Positions 1-7,831 of a stretch of DNA of 51,868 nt are shown here, piece by piece. This DNA is from CANKHA01 sp035699705 (GTDB lineage: Bacteria > Pseudomonadota > Alphaproteobacteria > Rhizobiales > Xanthobacteraceae). The stretch covers positions 1-51,868 of the forward strand of contig DASSPI010000065.1 of NCBI GenBank assembly GCA_035699705.1, read 5' to 3'. Below the pieces are notes generated by a model, which was not told the origin of the DNA, searched no databases, and worked only from the letters and a program-made list of their open reading frames with translations. Within the stretch, counting starts at the first letter, position 1. Each line of letters opens with the position of its first letter. Both the position numbers and the translations under genes were made by a program.

Positions 1-705
1 GGGAGCCCAGGCTTTGATGAAAAGCCCAAGCGGGACGAGATACATATTCGCCACCGAATGCTCGAAACCAGCGGCCACAAAGGCAGATACTGGAAACAGG
101 ATCACAAGCACCTTGTCGCCGCTGCTTCGCGCCCCAATCGACAACCACACCGCCAAGCATACCAGCACGTTGCAGAGCACGCCGAGAAATAGAGCTTGGT
201 CGAAAGGCAAAGCAATCTTGGTATTGGCCAAGGACAGGGCGACGCGCGCCACCGATCCGTTACCCGAAAGGTACTGCCCAGATAGCAGCACAAGGAGCGC
301 AGTAGCTAATGCTCCGATAAAGTTGCCCAGGTAAACAATCGACCAGGCGCGAAGCATCTGGCCCATCGTGATTTTTCGAGCAGCCAGTGCCATCACCATC
401 AGCATATTGCCGGTAAAGAGTTCGGCGCCGCCGACAACGACAAGAATCAGACCAAGACTGAACACCACACCGGCAATGAGACGGCTGACTCCGAACGGCA
501 ACATTTGCTCCGCGCCGGCGAGGACGGTCGTCGCGAACATCGCGCCAAGACCGATAAAAGCTCCGCCCAGGATTGCGAGCACCATTAGGCTCGTGAAATC
601 GAGGCGGGTTTTGTCGGCGCCGATGGCTTCGGCCTTGCGCGCTACATCCGCTGGAAGAAGCGCGTCGATACCGTAGGGCTCTCGGCCGCTGGGAACGTCG
701 TTCAT
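1..705 (-). CDS. Formate/nitrite transporter (FNT) family channel, 3' end outside window
   Basis: This reads as 235 codons without a stop up to the window edge, so the C-terminus is missing. The frame runs from an ATG at 705. It encodes a multi-spanning membrane protein with the FNT signatures GAELFTGN (first helix break) and FEHSVANM (central His of the pore), as in FocA/NirC/FdhC pentameric channels. Such channels move formate, nitrite or related small anions across the inner membrane; the substrate cannot be read from the sequence. It starts 28 bp after the groEL stop on the same strand and is probably cotranscribed from the box at 2410-2423. An anion channel in an oxygen-limitation regulon would fit fermentative or nitrite metabolism (inference). 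Confidence 0.85.
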   Translation of the reverse strand, partial: MNDVPSGREPYGIDALLPADVARKAEAIGADKTRLDFTSLMVLAILGGAFIGLGAMFATTVLAGAEQMLPFGVSRLIAGVVFSLGLILVVVGGAELFTGNMLMVMALAARKITMGQMLRAWSIVYLGNFIGALATALLVLLSGQYLSGNGSVARVALSLANTKIALPFDQALFLGVLCNVLVCLAVWLSIGARSSGDKVLVILFPVSAFVAAGFEHSVANMYLVPLGLFIKAWAP

Positions 706-733
706 CGGAGATTTCACGTTTTGGAGGAGCTCG

Positions 734-2353
734 TCACATCGCCATCTCAGGCGCGGATGCGGTTTCTTTCTTTTCCGGAATCTCCGTCATCGTGGCCTCT
801 GTCAGGAGGAGCACGCTTGCCACCGACACGGCGTTTTCCAGCGCGATACGAACCACTTTAGTCGGATCGATAATCCCCGCTTCCACCAATTCGACATATT
901 CCTTCCGGGCGGCATCGAAACCGAAACTGCCCTGTCCCTTCAGCATGCGATCGACAACCACTCCACCGTCAATGGCGGAATTTTCCGCGATCTGCCGAGC
1001 TGGAGACTCAAGCGCCCGCTTAAGGATTTGGACTCCCGTCCTCTCATCGCCCTCGCATTTGGCCTCTTCCTCTTCGACTGCCTTTACGCAGCGCAACAGT
1101 GCCAGGCCGCCGCCCGGCACGATTCCCTCTGCAACAGCCGCCTTGGTGGCATTGATCGCGTCATCAAGAGCTTCTTTCTTTGATTTCATTTCCGCTTCTG
1201 AGGGCGCGCCCACGCGGATCACGGCAACGCCCCCTGATAGCTTTGCCAAGCGCTCCTGCAACTTTTCGCGATCGTAGTCGCTGGTCGTATTCTCAATCTC
1301 AAGACGGATCTGCTGGATACGACTGTCGATCTGTTTGCGATCACCAGCCCCTCCGATAATCGTGGCGTTATCCTTGTCGACCACGATACGCTTGGCTCGG
1401 CCCAATTGCGGAAGACCTACATTCTCAAGTTTTAATCCGAGGTCCTCCGAGATCACTTGTCCGCCCGTCAATATCGCCATATCTTGCAGCATGGCCTTGC
1501 GGCGGTCGCCAAAGCCAGGCGCCTTGACGGCGCAATTCTTCAAGGTTCCGCGGATCTGATTGAGGATCAGCGTCGCGAGAGCCTCTCCCTCGACATCCTC
1601 GGCCACGATCAGCAAGGGCTGGCCGGATTTCGCTACCTGCTCTAGCAACGTGATAAGATCTTTCAGCACTCCTATCTTCTTGTCCGACAAGAGCACCATC
1701 GCGTCCTCAAGCACCGCCTCCATCTTTTCGGGATTGCTCACAAAGTATGGCGAGACAAACCCGCGATCGAATTGCATACCCTCCACGACCTCCAGAGCGG
1801 TTTCGGTGGTCTTCGATTCCTCAACCGTGATTACACCTTCGCCGCCGACCTTTTCCATGGCCTCGGCGACGAGCTCGCCGATAGTCTCGTCGTTATGAGC
1901 TGAAATGGCCGCGACTTGAGCCTTCTCCTTACGCGTTGCCACCGGACGCGACAAAGCGCGAAGAGCCTCAATCGCCCGCTTCGCAGCACGATCCAAACCG
2001 CGTTTGATGTCGATGGCGCTGGCGCCTGCAACAACGTTCCTCAATCCGTCTGCAAACATGGCGTGAGCGAGAATCGTTGCGGTGCTGGTTCCGTCACCCA
2101 CCATATCGCCGGTCTTCTCCGCCGCTTGGCGAAGCATCCGGGCGCCGAGATTCTCTTCAGCATCCTGAAGGTCGACCTCTTTGGCAATCGTGACGCCGTC
2201 GTTACAGACGATCGGCGCGCCCCATTTCTTCTCGATCAGCACTGCCTTTGATCGCGGCCCCAAAGTAACCCTGACGGCGTCGGCCAATTGGGTGGCGCCA
2301 CGCAGGATCTTTTCGCGCGCGGCCGAGCGGAACAAAATCTGCTTGTGAGCCAT
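734..2353 (-). CDS. groEL: Chaperonin GroEL (orphan paralogue without adjacent groES)
   Basis: The 539-aa product is full length for the 60-kDa chaperonin, which folds proteins in the cytosol with a GroES lid and ATP. Visible landmarks are the N-terminal TLGPRSKAVLIEKKWGAP region, the ATP-binding DGTSTAT segment (canonical DGTTTAT), the apical domain with FDRGFVSPYF, and VPGGGLALLR in the C-terminal equatorial part. The usual Gly-Gly-Met tail is absent; the protein ends in EIPEKKETASAPEMAM. No groES lies on either side within the window, which suggests an accessory copy using a GroES encoded elsewhere, a situation common in rhizobia. Its promoter region carries an FNR/FixK-type box, with a -10-like TATGAA (2383-2388, minus strand) at the spacing expected for activation. 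Confidence 0.95.
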   Translation of the reverse strand: MAHKQILFRSAAREKILRGATQLADAVRVTLGPRSKAVLIEKKWGAPIVCNDGVTIAKEVDLQDAEENLGARMLRQAAEKTGDMVGDGTSTATILAHAMFADGLRNVVAGASAIDIKRGLDRAAKRAIEALRALSRPVATRKEKAQVAAISAHNDETIGELVAEAMEKVGGEGVITVEESKTTETALEVVEGMQFDRGFVSPYFVSNPEKMEAVLEDAMVLLSDKKIGVLKDLITLLEQVAKSGQPLLIVAEDVEGEALATLILNQIRGTLKNCAVKAPGFGDRRKAMLQDMAILTGGQVISEDLGLKLENVGLPQLGRAKRIVVDKDNATIIGGAGDRKQIDSRIQQIRLEIENTTSDYDREKLQERLAKLSGGVAVIRVGAPSEAEMKSKKEALDDAINATKAAVAEGIVPGGGLALLRCVKAVEEEEAKCEGDERTGVQILKRALESPARQIAENSAIDGGVVVDRMLKGQGSFGFDAARKEYVELVEAGIIDPTKVVRIALENAVSVASVLLLTEATMTEIPEKKETASAPEMAM

Positions 2354-2409
2354 AGCTGCGCTCTCCGGTTTCGCCGACCTACTTCATAGGCAACAACATT
2401 ATATGTGTA

Positions 2410-2423
2410 TTGATGTACATCAA
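2410..2423. promoter_or_regulatory. FNR/FixK-type box TTGATGTACATCAA
   Basis: This is a perfect inverted repeat, TTGAT-N4-ATCAA. It lies between groEL (start 2353, minus) and the Usp remnant (start 2487, plus). The centre at 2416.5 would put class II start sites near 2375 (minus) and 2458 (plus). The minus side has a reasonable -10, TATGAA. The name FNR/FixK refers to the recognition family; the cognate regulator is not known. Confidence 0.8.
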
Positions 2424-2486
2424 CTAAGTCTCCATCGCGTGTACGTATCCTTTTTAGCGGAGTTATACTGGACTGGAGGTTCGGCG

Positions 2487-2738
2487 GTGGCCTTCAAAAG
2501 TATTCTAGCGGCGCGCGCCACGGGTTCGTCCACGCAGGCTGGCGGAGACTATGCGATCTCAATGGCCAAGGCGCTTGGTGCGCATGTAACTGGTTGCGTT
2601 TATGCCTTACACCCCGACTTCCGCGGCAAACGTCCTAACTGGACTCCGGATTCCCTTGCTACGGGGCTTCTCACTAACATCGTGAAAGATGCGCATCGAG
2701 TCATCGAAGCATTTCACGGCGAACGCCGCCGTTCGTAG
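2487..2738 (+). pseudogene. Universal stress protein, N-terminal remnant
   Basis: A GTG at 2487 preceded by CTGGAGG (2473-2479) opens an 83-codon frame. The start, VAFKSILAARATGSSTQAGG followed by DYAISMAKALGAHVTGCVYA, is the beta1-alpha1-beta2 of a UspA domain. The alphaproteobacterial Usp proteins elsewhere in this window run to 270-280 aa with two such domains. Here the frame stops after about 83 residues, and the next box begins within 30 bp, so the rest of the gene has been lost. It may still be translated, since it has its own RBS and an upstream FNR/FixK-type box. The frame could be extended upstream to 2403, but that would overlap the box, so the GTG is preferred. Confidence 0.6.
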
Positions 2739-2766
2739 GTGCCTTGTGCGCGATAATTTCTTGTTT

Positions 2767-2780
2767 TTGATTCACATCAA
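2767..2780. promoter_or_regulatory. FNR/FixK-type box TTGATTCACATCAA
   Basis: A perfect TTGAT-N4-ATCAA palindrome 52 bp upstream of the PEP synthase start. Class II spacing predicts transcription from about 2815, with a weak -10 in TTATGTC (2803-2809). The same core with one change (TTGATTCACGTCAA) recurs at 18280. Confidence 0.8.
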
Positions 2781-2831
2781 CCCGCTACAGTACCACCGAG
2801 GATTATGTCTTCGGTCATCCGGGAATAGAGG

Positions 2832-5261
2832 ATGGCCGTGTTGAAAAACCATTACATTCGCTGGTTTCGCGATCTCCGCCTTGCTCACGTGCCGGACGTT
2901 GGCGGAAAGAACGCGTCCTTGGGGGAGCTCTATTCGGCGCTCTCCGAACACGGCGTCCGAGTCCCAAATGGCTTTGCACTAACCGCGGAGGCTTATCGGG
3001 ACGCGCTCACGGCTGCGAATGCATGGGAGCCGCTGCATCGCTTGTTTGATAACCTCAACAAGACGGATGTTGCGCAACTTGCTGAACGGGCCGCCCAGGC
3101 ACGTAAAATTGTATTTGATGCTACCGGCGGAGGCGAGCTCCGCCGACTCGTCGCAGCTTCCTATCGGCAGCTCGAAGCTGAATACGGCTCTGGCGTCGCC
3201 GTTGCCGTCCGTAGCTCTGCAACCGCGGAGGATCTCCCGACAGCGAGTTTCGCGGGGCAGCATGAAAGTTACCTGAACATCCGGGGGTCGGATGCGCTCT
3301 TTGACGCTTGCCGCAAGTGCTTTGCGTCAATCTTCACCGATCGGGCGATCTCATATCGTCTTGATAACGGCTTTGATCACTTCAAGGTTTTTTTGTCGGT
3401 CGGCGTGATGAAGATGGTGAGGGCTGATAAAGCGTCTAGCGGTGTGGCCTTCACGCTCGACACGGAATCGGGCTTTCGCGACGTGGTGTTCATCACGGGT
3501 GTCTACGGTCTCGGCGAGAATATCGTGCAGGGAACAGTCAATCCGGATGAGTTCTACGTGCATAAACCGACATTTCGTCAGGGTCATCGGACTATTTTGA
3601 GCCGCAAGCTCGGCAGCAAACAAAAGCGCATGATCTATGCGCGTGGCGGCGGCACGAAGAACGTCGAAGTTCCCAGGTCGGCGCGCGAGCGCGCCTGCAT
3701 CAGCGATGCGGAAGTACTGAAGATTGCTGGGTATGCTATCCGCATAGAGGAACACTATTCGGCCAGTGCGGGTACGTCTACGCCAATGGATATCGAATGG
3801 GCCAAGGATGCGGACGATGGAGAGCTTTACGTCATTCAGGCGAGGCCGGAAACAGTAGCGTCACGTCAGGATCCAACAGTCTTCGAGAGCTACGCGCTTC
3901 AGGGTAGTGGCAAGGTCCTAGTCACCGGCCGAGCAGTCGGCGAGAAGATCTCGGTTGGTCCAGTAAGAGTCATCACCGCAGCTGACCAACTTGCCACTGT
4001 GAAACCCGGGGAAGTCCTCGTTTCGGAAACGACGAGTCCGGACTGGGAACCGGTGATGAAAATTGCAGCTGCCATCGTGACCGAGAGAGGTGGCCGCACC
4101 TGCCATGCAGCCATCGTAGCCCGCGAAATTGGCATACCCGCCGTTGTCGGAGCTGCAGGCGCCATGCAGCAGCTACAAACCGGCTCGACGGTGACGGTAT
4201 CCTGTGCCGAAGGGGAAGCCGGTCACGTCTATGAAGGCCGGGTGCCGTTCGGGACCACCCGGGTGGAGACCAGCGCGGTCAAGCGGCCGAAAACGGCGAT
4301 CATGCTGAACCTAGGTAATCCGGAGCTGGCATTTCGTTCAGCCATGCTGCCGAACGATGGCGTTGGGCTGGCCCGGATGGAGTTCATTATCAGCGAGCAT
4401 ATCGGCATCCACCCGATGGCTTTGGTGGATCTGCAAAAGGTCGCTTCGAAAACGGCCCAGGCTGAGATCAAGCGGAAAGTGCGTAACTATGCGACTCCTT
4501 CCGAGTATTTCGTCGAAAAGCTTTCGGAGGGCGTGGGGGTCATTGCCGCCGCCTTCTACCCGAAGCCCGTGATCATCCGCCTCTCGGATTTTAAGACCAA
4601 CGAATACGCGAGCTTGCTGGGAGGCTCCGGCTTCGAACCGCGCGAAGAAAATCCGATGCTGGGTTTTCGCGGGGCTGCCCGTTATGCGCATCCGGCCTAC
4701 GCTGCCGGCTTCGCCCTGGAATGCGCCGCCCTGCGACGTGTGCGCAAGGATATGGGCCTGACAAATCTGCGCTTGATGGTGCCGTTTTGCCGGCGCGTCG
4801 AAGAAGCGCGCCGCGTCCTCGACGCAATGGCGGGTTATGGGCTGAAGCGTGGTGCGAACGGGCTCGAAATCTATGTCATGTGCGAAATTCCCAATAACGT
4901 CATCCTCATAGACGCATTCGCTGAATTGTTTGATGGCTTCTCCATCGGCTCCAATGACCTGACGCAGCTTACGCTGGGCGTAGACCGCGACTCCGAAATC
5001 GTTGCCTTTGACTTCGACGAGCGTGACCCGGGCATGCTGAAGATGCTCAAAATGGCGGTGTTGGGCGCCAAGCGTAACGGACGGCATGTCGGAATCTGTG
5101 GAGAGGCGCCCGCCAACTATCCCGAGATAGCGCAGTATCTTACTGAGCTCGGCATCGACTCGATCAGCGTAAATCCTTCCAGCATCTTGCGGACGATGGA
5201 AGTGGTCAGCAAGGCTGAAGCAACCGCGACGCGTCAAGACCCGCCTCAAGCCGCAGAATAG
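2832..5261 (+). CDS. ppsA: Phosphoenolpyruvate synthase
   Basis: The 809-aa cytosolic enzyme converts pyruvate, ATP and water to PEP, AMP and phosphate (EC 2.7.9.2). The order is an N-terminal ATP-grasp domain (VGGKNASLGEL near the start; VRSSATAEDLPTASFAGQHE), a swivelling phosphohistidine domain with the catalytic His at residue 425 in GGRTCHAAIVARE, and a C-terminal PEP/pyruvate barrel with catalytic Cys 756 in GICGEAPANY. Length matches the family (about 790-810). The ATG at 2832 directly abuts the purine-rich AGAGG, so the in-frame GTG at 2838, six bases past AGAGGA, may be the true start. An FNR/FixK box precedes it, and an SDR gene follows after 21 bp. It probably supplies PEP for gluconeogenesis, together with GpmI encoded at 28503. 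Confidence 0.92.
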   Translation: MAVLKNHYIRWFRDLRLAHVPDVGGKNASLGELYSALSEHGVRVPNGFALTAEAYRDALTAANAWEPLHRLFDNLNKTDVAQLAERAAQARKIVFDATGGGELRRLVAASYRQLEAEYGSGVAVAVRSSATAEDLPTASFAGQHESYLNIRGSDALFDACRKCFASIFTDRAISYRLDNGFDHFKVFLSVGVMKMVRADKASSGVAFTLDTESGFRDVVFITGVYGLGENIVQGTVNPDEFYVHKPTFRQGHRTILSRKLGSKQKRMIYARGGGTKNVEVPRSARERACISDAEVLKIAGYAIRIEEHYSASAGTSTPMDIEWAKDADDGELYVIQARPETVASRQDPTVFESYALQGSGKVLVTGRAVGEKISVGPVRVITAADQLATVKPGEVLVSETTSPDWEPVMKIAAAIVTERGGRTCHAAIVAREIGIPAVVGAAGAMQQLQTGSTVTVSCAEGEAGHVYEGRVPFGTTRVETSAVKRPKTAIMLNLGNPELAFRSAMLPNDGVGLARMEFIISEHIGIHPMALVDLQKVASKTAQAEIKRKVRNYATPSEYFVEKLSEGVGVIAAAFYPKPVIIRLSDFKTNEYASLLGGSGFEPREENPMLGFRGAARYAHPAYAAGFALECAALRRVRKDMGLTNLRLMVPFCRRVEEARRVLDAMAGYGLKRGANGLEIYVMCEIPNNVILIDAFAELFDGFSIGSNDLTQLTLGVDRDSEIVAFDFDERDPGMLKMLKMAVLGAKRNGRHVGICGEAPANYPEIAQYLTELGIDSISVNPSSILRTMEVVSKAEATATRQDPPQAAE

Positions 5262-5282
5262 CTTTGTGCCAATGAGACCCTG

Positions 5283-6038
5283 ATGCCCAACCAAATTGAT
5301 CTCAGCGGCCGCTTCGCGGTTGTGACCGGCGGCGCGCAAGGCATTGGGCGATCAATCGCTGAATGTTTTTTGGATTCGGGCGCTGTGGTTGCGATTTGGG
5401 ACTGCGACCAGCCTCGCAGCGCCAAGACCGTGCAGGAGCTTGAGCACCGTGGACGTATTTTGAGCTTTCCCGTCGACGTGGCCGACTACGCACAAGTCGA
5501 ACGCGGACGTGATGAGACACTGAAGGCCTTCGGGCGCATTGACATTCTCGTCAACAATGCCGGCATCGGCGGCCCAATCGAAACGGTCTGGGACTATCCT
5601 CTCGACGCGTGGAAGCAGATCATGAGGGTGAATCTGGACGGTCCCTTCTTTTGCTCTCGTGCTCTGGTTCCGCAAATGATTGCGCAAAACTACGGCCGCA
5701 TCGTCAACATTGCTTCGGTCGCCGGCAAAGAGGGAAATCCTCGGATGTCCGCCTACTCAGTGTCCAAGGCGGGACTGATTTGCTTCACCAAATCACTCGG
5801 CAAGGAACTCGCGGGCTACGATATCGCTGTCAACTGCATTACGCCCTCCTCGGCGAAGACTGAGCTGCTCAAGCAATTTACCGACGAGTTTGTGAAAGCG
5901 ATGCTGGCAAAGGTGCCTCGTGGACGTTTCGTGCAGGTTGAGGAGATCGCCGCGATGACCGCATTCTGCGCATCGGCGGACTGTTCATTCACCACCGGCG
6001 GCGTCTTCGATATCTCCGGCGGACGCGCGACCTATTGA
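5283..6038 (+). CDS. Short-chain dehydrogenase/reductase (SDR), FabG-like
   Basis: This is a 251-aa classical SDR with the Rossmann nucleotide-binding motif TGGAQGIG near the N-terminus, the structural NNAG motif, the catalytic Ser in NIASVAG, and the YSVSK active-site Tyr/Lys pair. The C-terminal TTGGVFDISGGRATY also fits. D40 (IWDCD) after beta-strand 2 suggests NAD rather than NADP preference (inference). The substrate is unknown; FabG-type ketoacyl reductases and polyol or sugar dehydrogenases look alike at this level. It follows ppsA by 21 bp and is likely cotranscribed from the 2767 box, so a role in disposing of reducing equivalents under low oxygen is plausible but unproven. Confidence 0.88.
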   Translation: MPNQIDLSGRFAVVTGGAQGIGRSIAECFLDSGAVVAIWDCDQPRSAKTVQELEHRGRILSFPVDVADYAQVERGRDETLKAFGRIDILVNNAGIGGPIETVWDYPLDAWKQIMRVNLDGPFFCSRALVPQMIAQNYGRIVNIASVAGKEGNPRMSAYSVSKAGLICFTKSLGKELAGYDIAVNCITPSSAKTELLKQFTDEFVKAMLAKVPRGRFVQVEEIAAMTAFCASADCSFTTGGVFDISGGRATY

Positions 6039-6395
6039 CTGAGGACGCCCCTGGGCCCGCAATAATCCAGGGAATACAAAGACTTGCAGATTATGCTAAT
6101 CGGTGTGGCCACGCCCGGCAGATAGGTGGTTCCCGCACACAGTTTATGCAAAGCCTCCCCGCGAGAACGCGCGGCGGCGTAGACAAGGCCGATACCCAAC
6201 ACGTCATGACAAAGATGGAAGGCATAAGTCTTTCCCATCTCGTGCGCATGGTCCTATTAGCAGGCCCCCCTTACCAGCCTGTCCCCTCCCCGATAAAGGA
6301 TAAAATCGCTCCGCCGGCCTGCTTCGATTTGAGTTAAATCAAAGTCCCCTCGCCGATGTTGTGGCCTCGTATCGACCTTCCGGCGCACAAAAGGG
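6039..6395. other. Intergenic stretch, 357 bp
   Basis: No convincing coding frame is seen on either strand; the open frames here have no RBS or recognisable product. The only clear element is the FNR/FixK-like box at 6329-6342. No rho-independent terminator is apparent after the SDR gene. Confidence 0.5.
6329..6342. promoter_or_regulatory. FNR/FixK-type box TTGAGTTAAATCAA
   Basis: One mismatch from TTGAT-N4-ATCAA. It is centred 60 bp upstream of the receiver-protein ATG at 6396; class II spacing would place the transcript start near 6377. Confidence 0.65.
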
Positions 6396-6803
6396 ATGGT
6401 CGAATCAATGCAATTGCCCACGAGCCCACAGCCCGTCCTGTTGGTGCTTGATGACGATTCCGCCGTGAGACATTCCCTGAAGTTCTCACTCGAGATCGAG
6501 GGTTTTATCGTACGACTTTTTTCCAGTGCACATGAACTTCTCGATAGCGACAATCTGCTTGATGCCGATGCACTGCTCGTCAATTTCGACATGCCGGAGA
6601 TGAATGGCTTGGAGCTCACGGCTAAGCTGCGGGATCGCCGCATTATGTTGCCCGTTATTCTCATGACGGGCGACATGACTGAAACGTTGCGACACCGCGC
6701 CGCCGCAGCAGAGGTTTCGGTTATTGAAAAGCCCTTTCTGGGCACTTCTTTGGTTGACGGTATCCATCAGACTTTGGCTGCGCGGCTTCGCTTCAAGCGA
6801 TGA
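6396..6803 (+). CDS. Stand-alone receiver-domain protein with Asn in place of the phospho-acceptor Asp
   Basis: The product is 135 aa, essentially a single CheY/FixJ-type receiver with no output domain. The acidic pocket (LVLDDDSAVR, D19/D20), the conserved Thr (LMTGD) and the Lys (EKPF) are present. In the acceptor strand, however, the sequence is ALLVNFDMPEMNG: the position that is Asp in D-x-x-M-P is Asn 63 (codon AAT). Phosphorylation at the normal site is therefore unlikely, making this a pseudo-receiver or a constitutively switched partner protein. The start may be ATG 6396, directly after AAAAGGG, or ATG 6408, which has better spacing. The stop overlaps the gpsA start by 4 bp (ATGA), so the two are translationally coupled. 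Confidence 0.88.
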   Translation: MVESMQLPTSPQPVLLVLDDDSAVRHSLKFSLEIEGFIVRLFSSAHELLDSDNLLDADALLVNFDMPEMNGLELTAKLRDRRIMLPVILMTGDMTETLRHRAAAAEVSVIEKPFLGTSLVDGIHQTLAARLRFKR

Positions 6804-7804
6804 GAAAAATTGCCATCATCGGCGGCGGGGCCTTCGGCACAGCGATGGCATGCGTCGGAAGACGCGCGGGGCACGAGACAGTCATTTGGGCGCGCGAGCC
6901 GGAGGTCGTACAATCTATTAACGCCGGCCGCGGCAATCCGTTATTCCTTGAAGGCATTGCTATTGAGGCGGGTATTGCTGCCACCTCGGACCTGTACGAA
7001 GCAATCCGGAATGCGGACTGCGTTCTCATTGCGGTGCCTGCTCAGTTCCTACGCGGCGTCACGGAGCGCATGCGCCCGGCGATGCAGGCCGGAACGCCGG
7101 TGATTTCCTGCTCCAAAGGCATCGAACGCGGCACTTGCGCATTGATGCCAGAGGTTATCGCAGAAGCGCTGCCGACGGCCTCGGTGGCAGTCCTTGCCGG
7201 ACCTTCCTTTGCCAAAGAGGTAGCGCGCGGACTTGTAACGGGAGTCACCCTGGCGAGCGCCGATCAGCCCACGGCAGCACGGGTGGCAGACGCCCTTAGC
7301 AGCAGAGCCTTTAGGATCTATACATCAGATGATCCGATTAGCGCGACCATCGGAGGCGCGTACAAGAATGTGCTCGCCATCGCAATCGGCATAACCATGG
7401 CGCGCAACATGGGAGAGAATGTGCGCGGGCTGCTCATCGCGCGCGGCTTATTCGAAATGGCAAGCATCGCCCGGGCAAAGGGGGGCAACCCGGTCAACTT
7501 ACTGGGTCTCGCCGGCAGCGGTGACGTGGTCCTGACCTGCATAGGAACACAATCCCGCAATACGACGTTCGGCATTGCTCTTGGTCAAGGGCGTTCCGCG
7601 GCAGACATTCTTGCCGAGCGTAAAGTCGTGACCGAAGGGGTACACACGGCCGCGTCCATCACCGAACTCGCCCATCGTCTCAGCTTGGAGTTACCAATTG
7701 CATCCGCGGTGAACAGAATTGTGAACGGGGCGGCATCGATTGATGACACGATCGCCGAAGTTTTGGCGCTCCCGATCGCAGCCGAAATCTCCCAGCCGAA
7801 CTAG
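6800..7804 (+). CDS. gpsA: Glycerol-3-phosphate dehydrogenase [NAD(P)+]
   Basis: This 334-aa cytosolic enzyme reduces dihydroxyacetone phosphate to sn-glycerol-3-phosphate (EC 1.1.1.94), the backbone precursor of phospholipids. It has an N-terminal Rossmann motif IIGGGAFGTAMA, the conserved CSKGIE and LAGPSFAKEV segments, the catalytic Lys in GGAYKNVLAIA, and LAGSGDVVLTC. Length is typical. The ATG overlaps the stop of the receiver gene by 4 bp, tying it to the 6329 box. Most alphaproteobacteria keep gpsA in a housekeeping locus, so this is probably a second, conditionally expressed copy (inference). Besides lipid synthesis, the reaction could serve as an NADH sink. Confidence 0.92.
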   Translation: MRKIAIIGGGAFGTAMACVGRRAGHETVIWAREPEVVQSINAGRGNPLFLEGIAIEAGIAATSDLYEAIRNADCVLIAVPAQFLRGVTERMRPAMQAGTPVISCSKGIERGTCALMPEVIAEALPTASVAVLAGPSFAKEVARGLVTGVTLASADQPTAARVADALSSRAFRIYTSDDPISATIGGAYKNVLAIAIGITMARNMGENVRGLLIARGLFEMASIARAKGGNPVNLLGLAGSGDVVLTCIGTQSRNTTFGIALGQGRSAADILAERKVVTEGVHTAASITELAHRLSLELPIASAVNRIVNGAASIDDTIAEVLALPIAAEISQPN

Positions 7805-7831
7805 ATTTGTGGCCGGACGCGCGCGAGTCCC

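Noticed and set aside
4338..5339. Long minus-strand frame (333 codons) opposite ppsA
   Set aside because: It lies antisense to a complete, well-conserved PEP synthase. Its product has no recognisable motif; this is a codon-bias shadow.
6035..6337. Plus-strand frame of 100 codons after the SDR gene
   Set aside because: It begins inside the SDR stop region, runs into the regulatory box, has no RBS and resembles no family.
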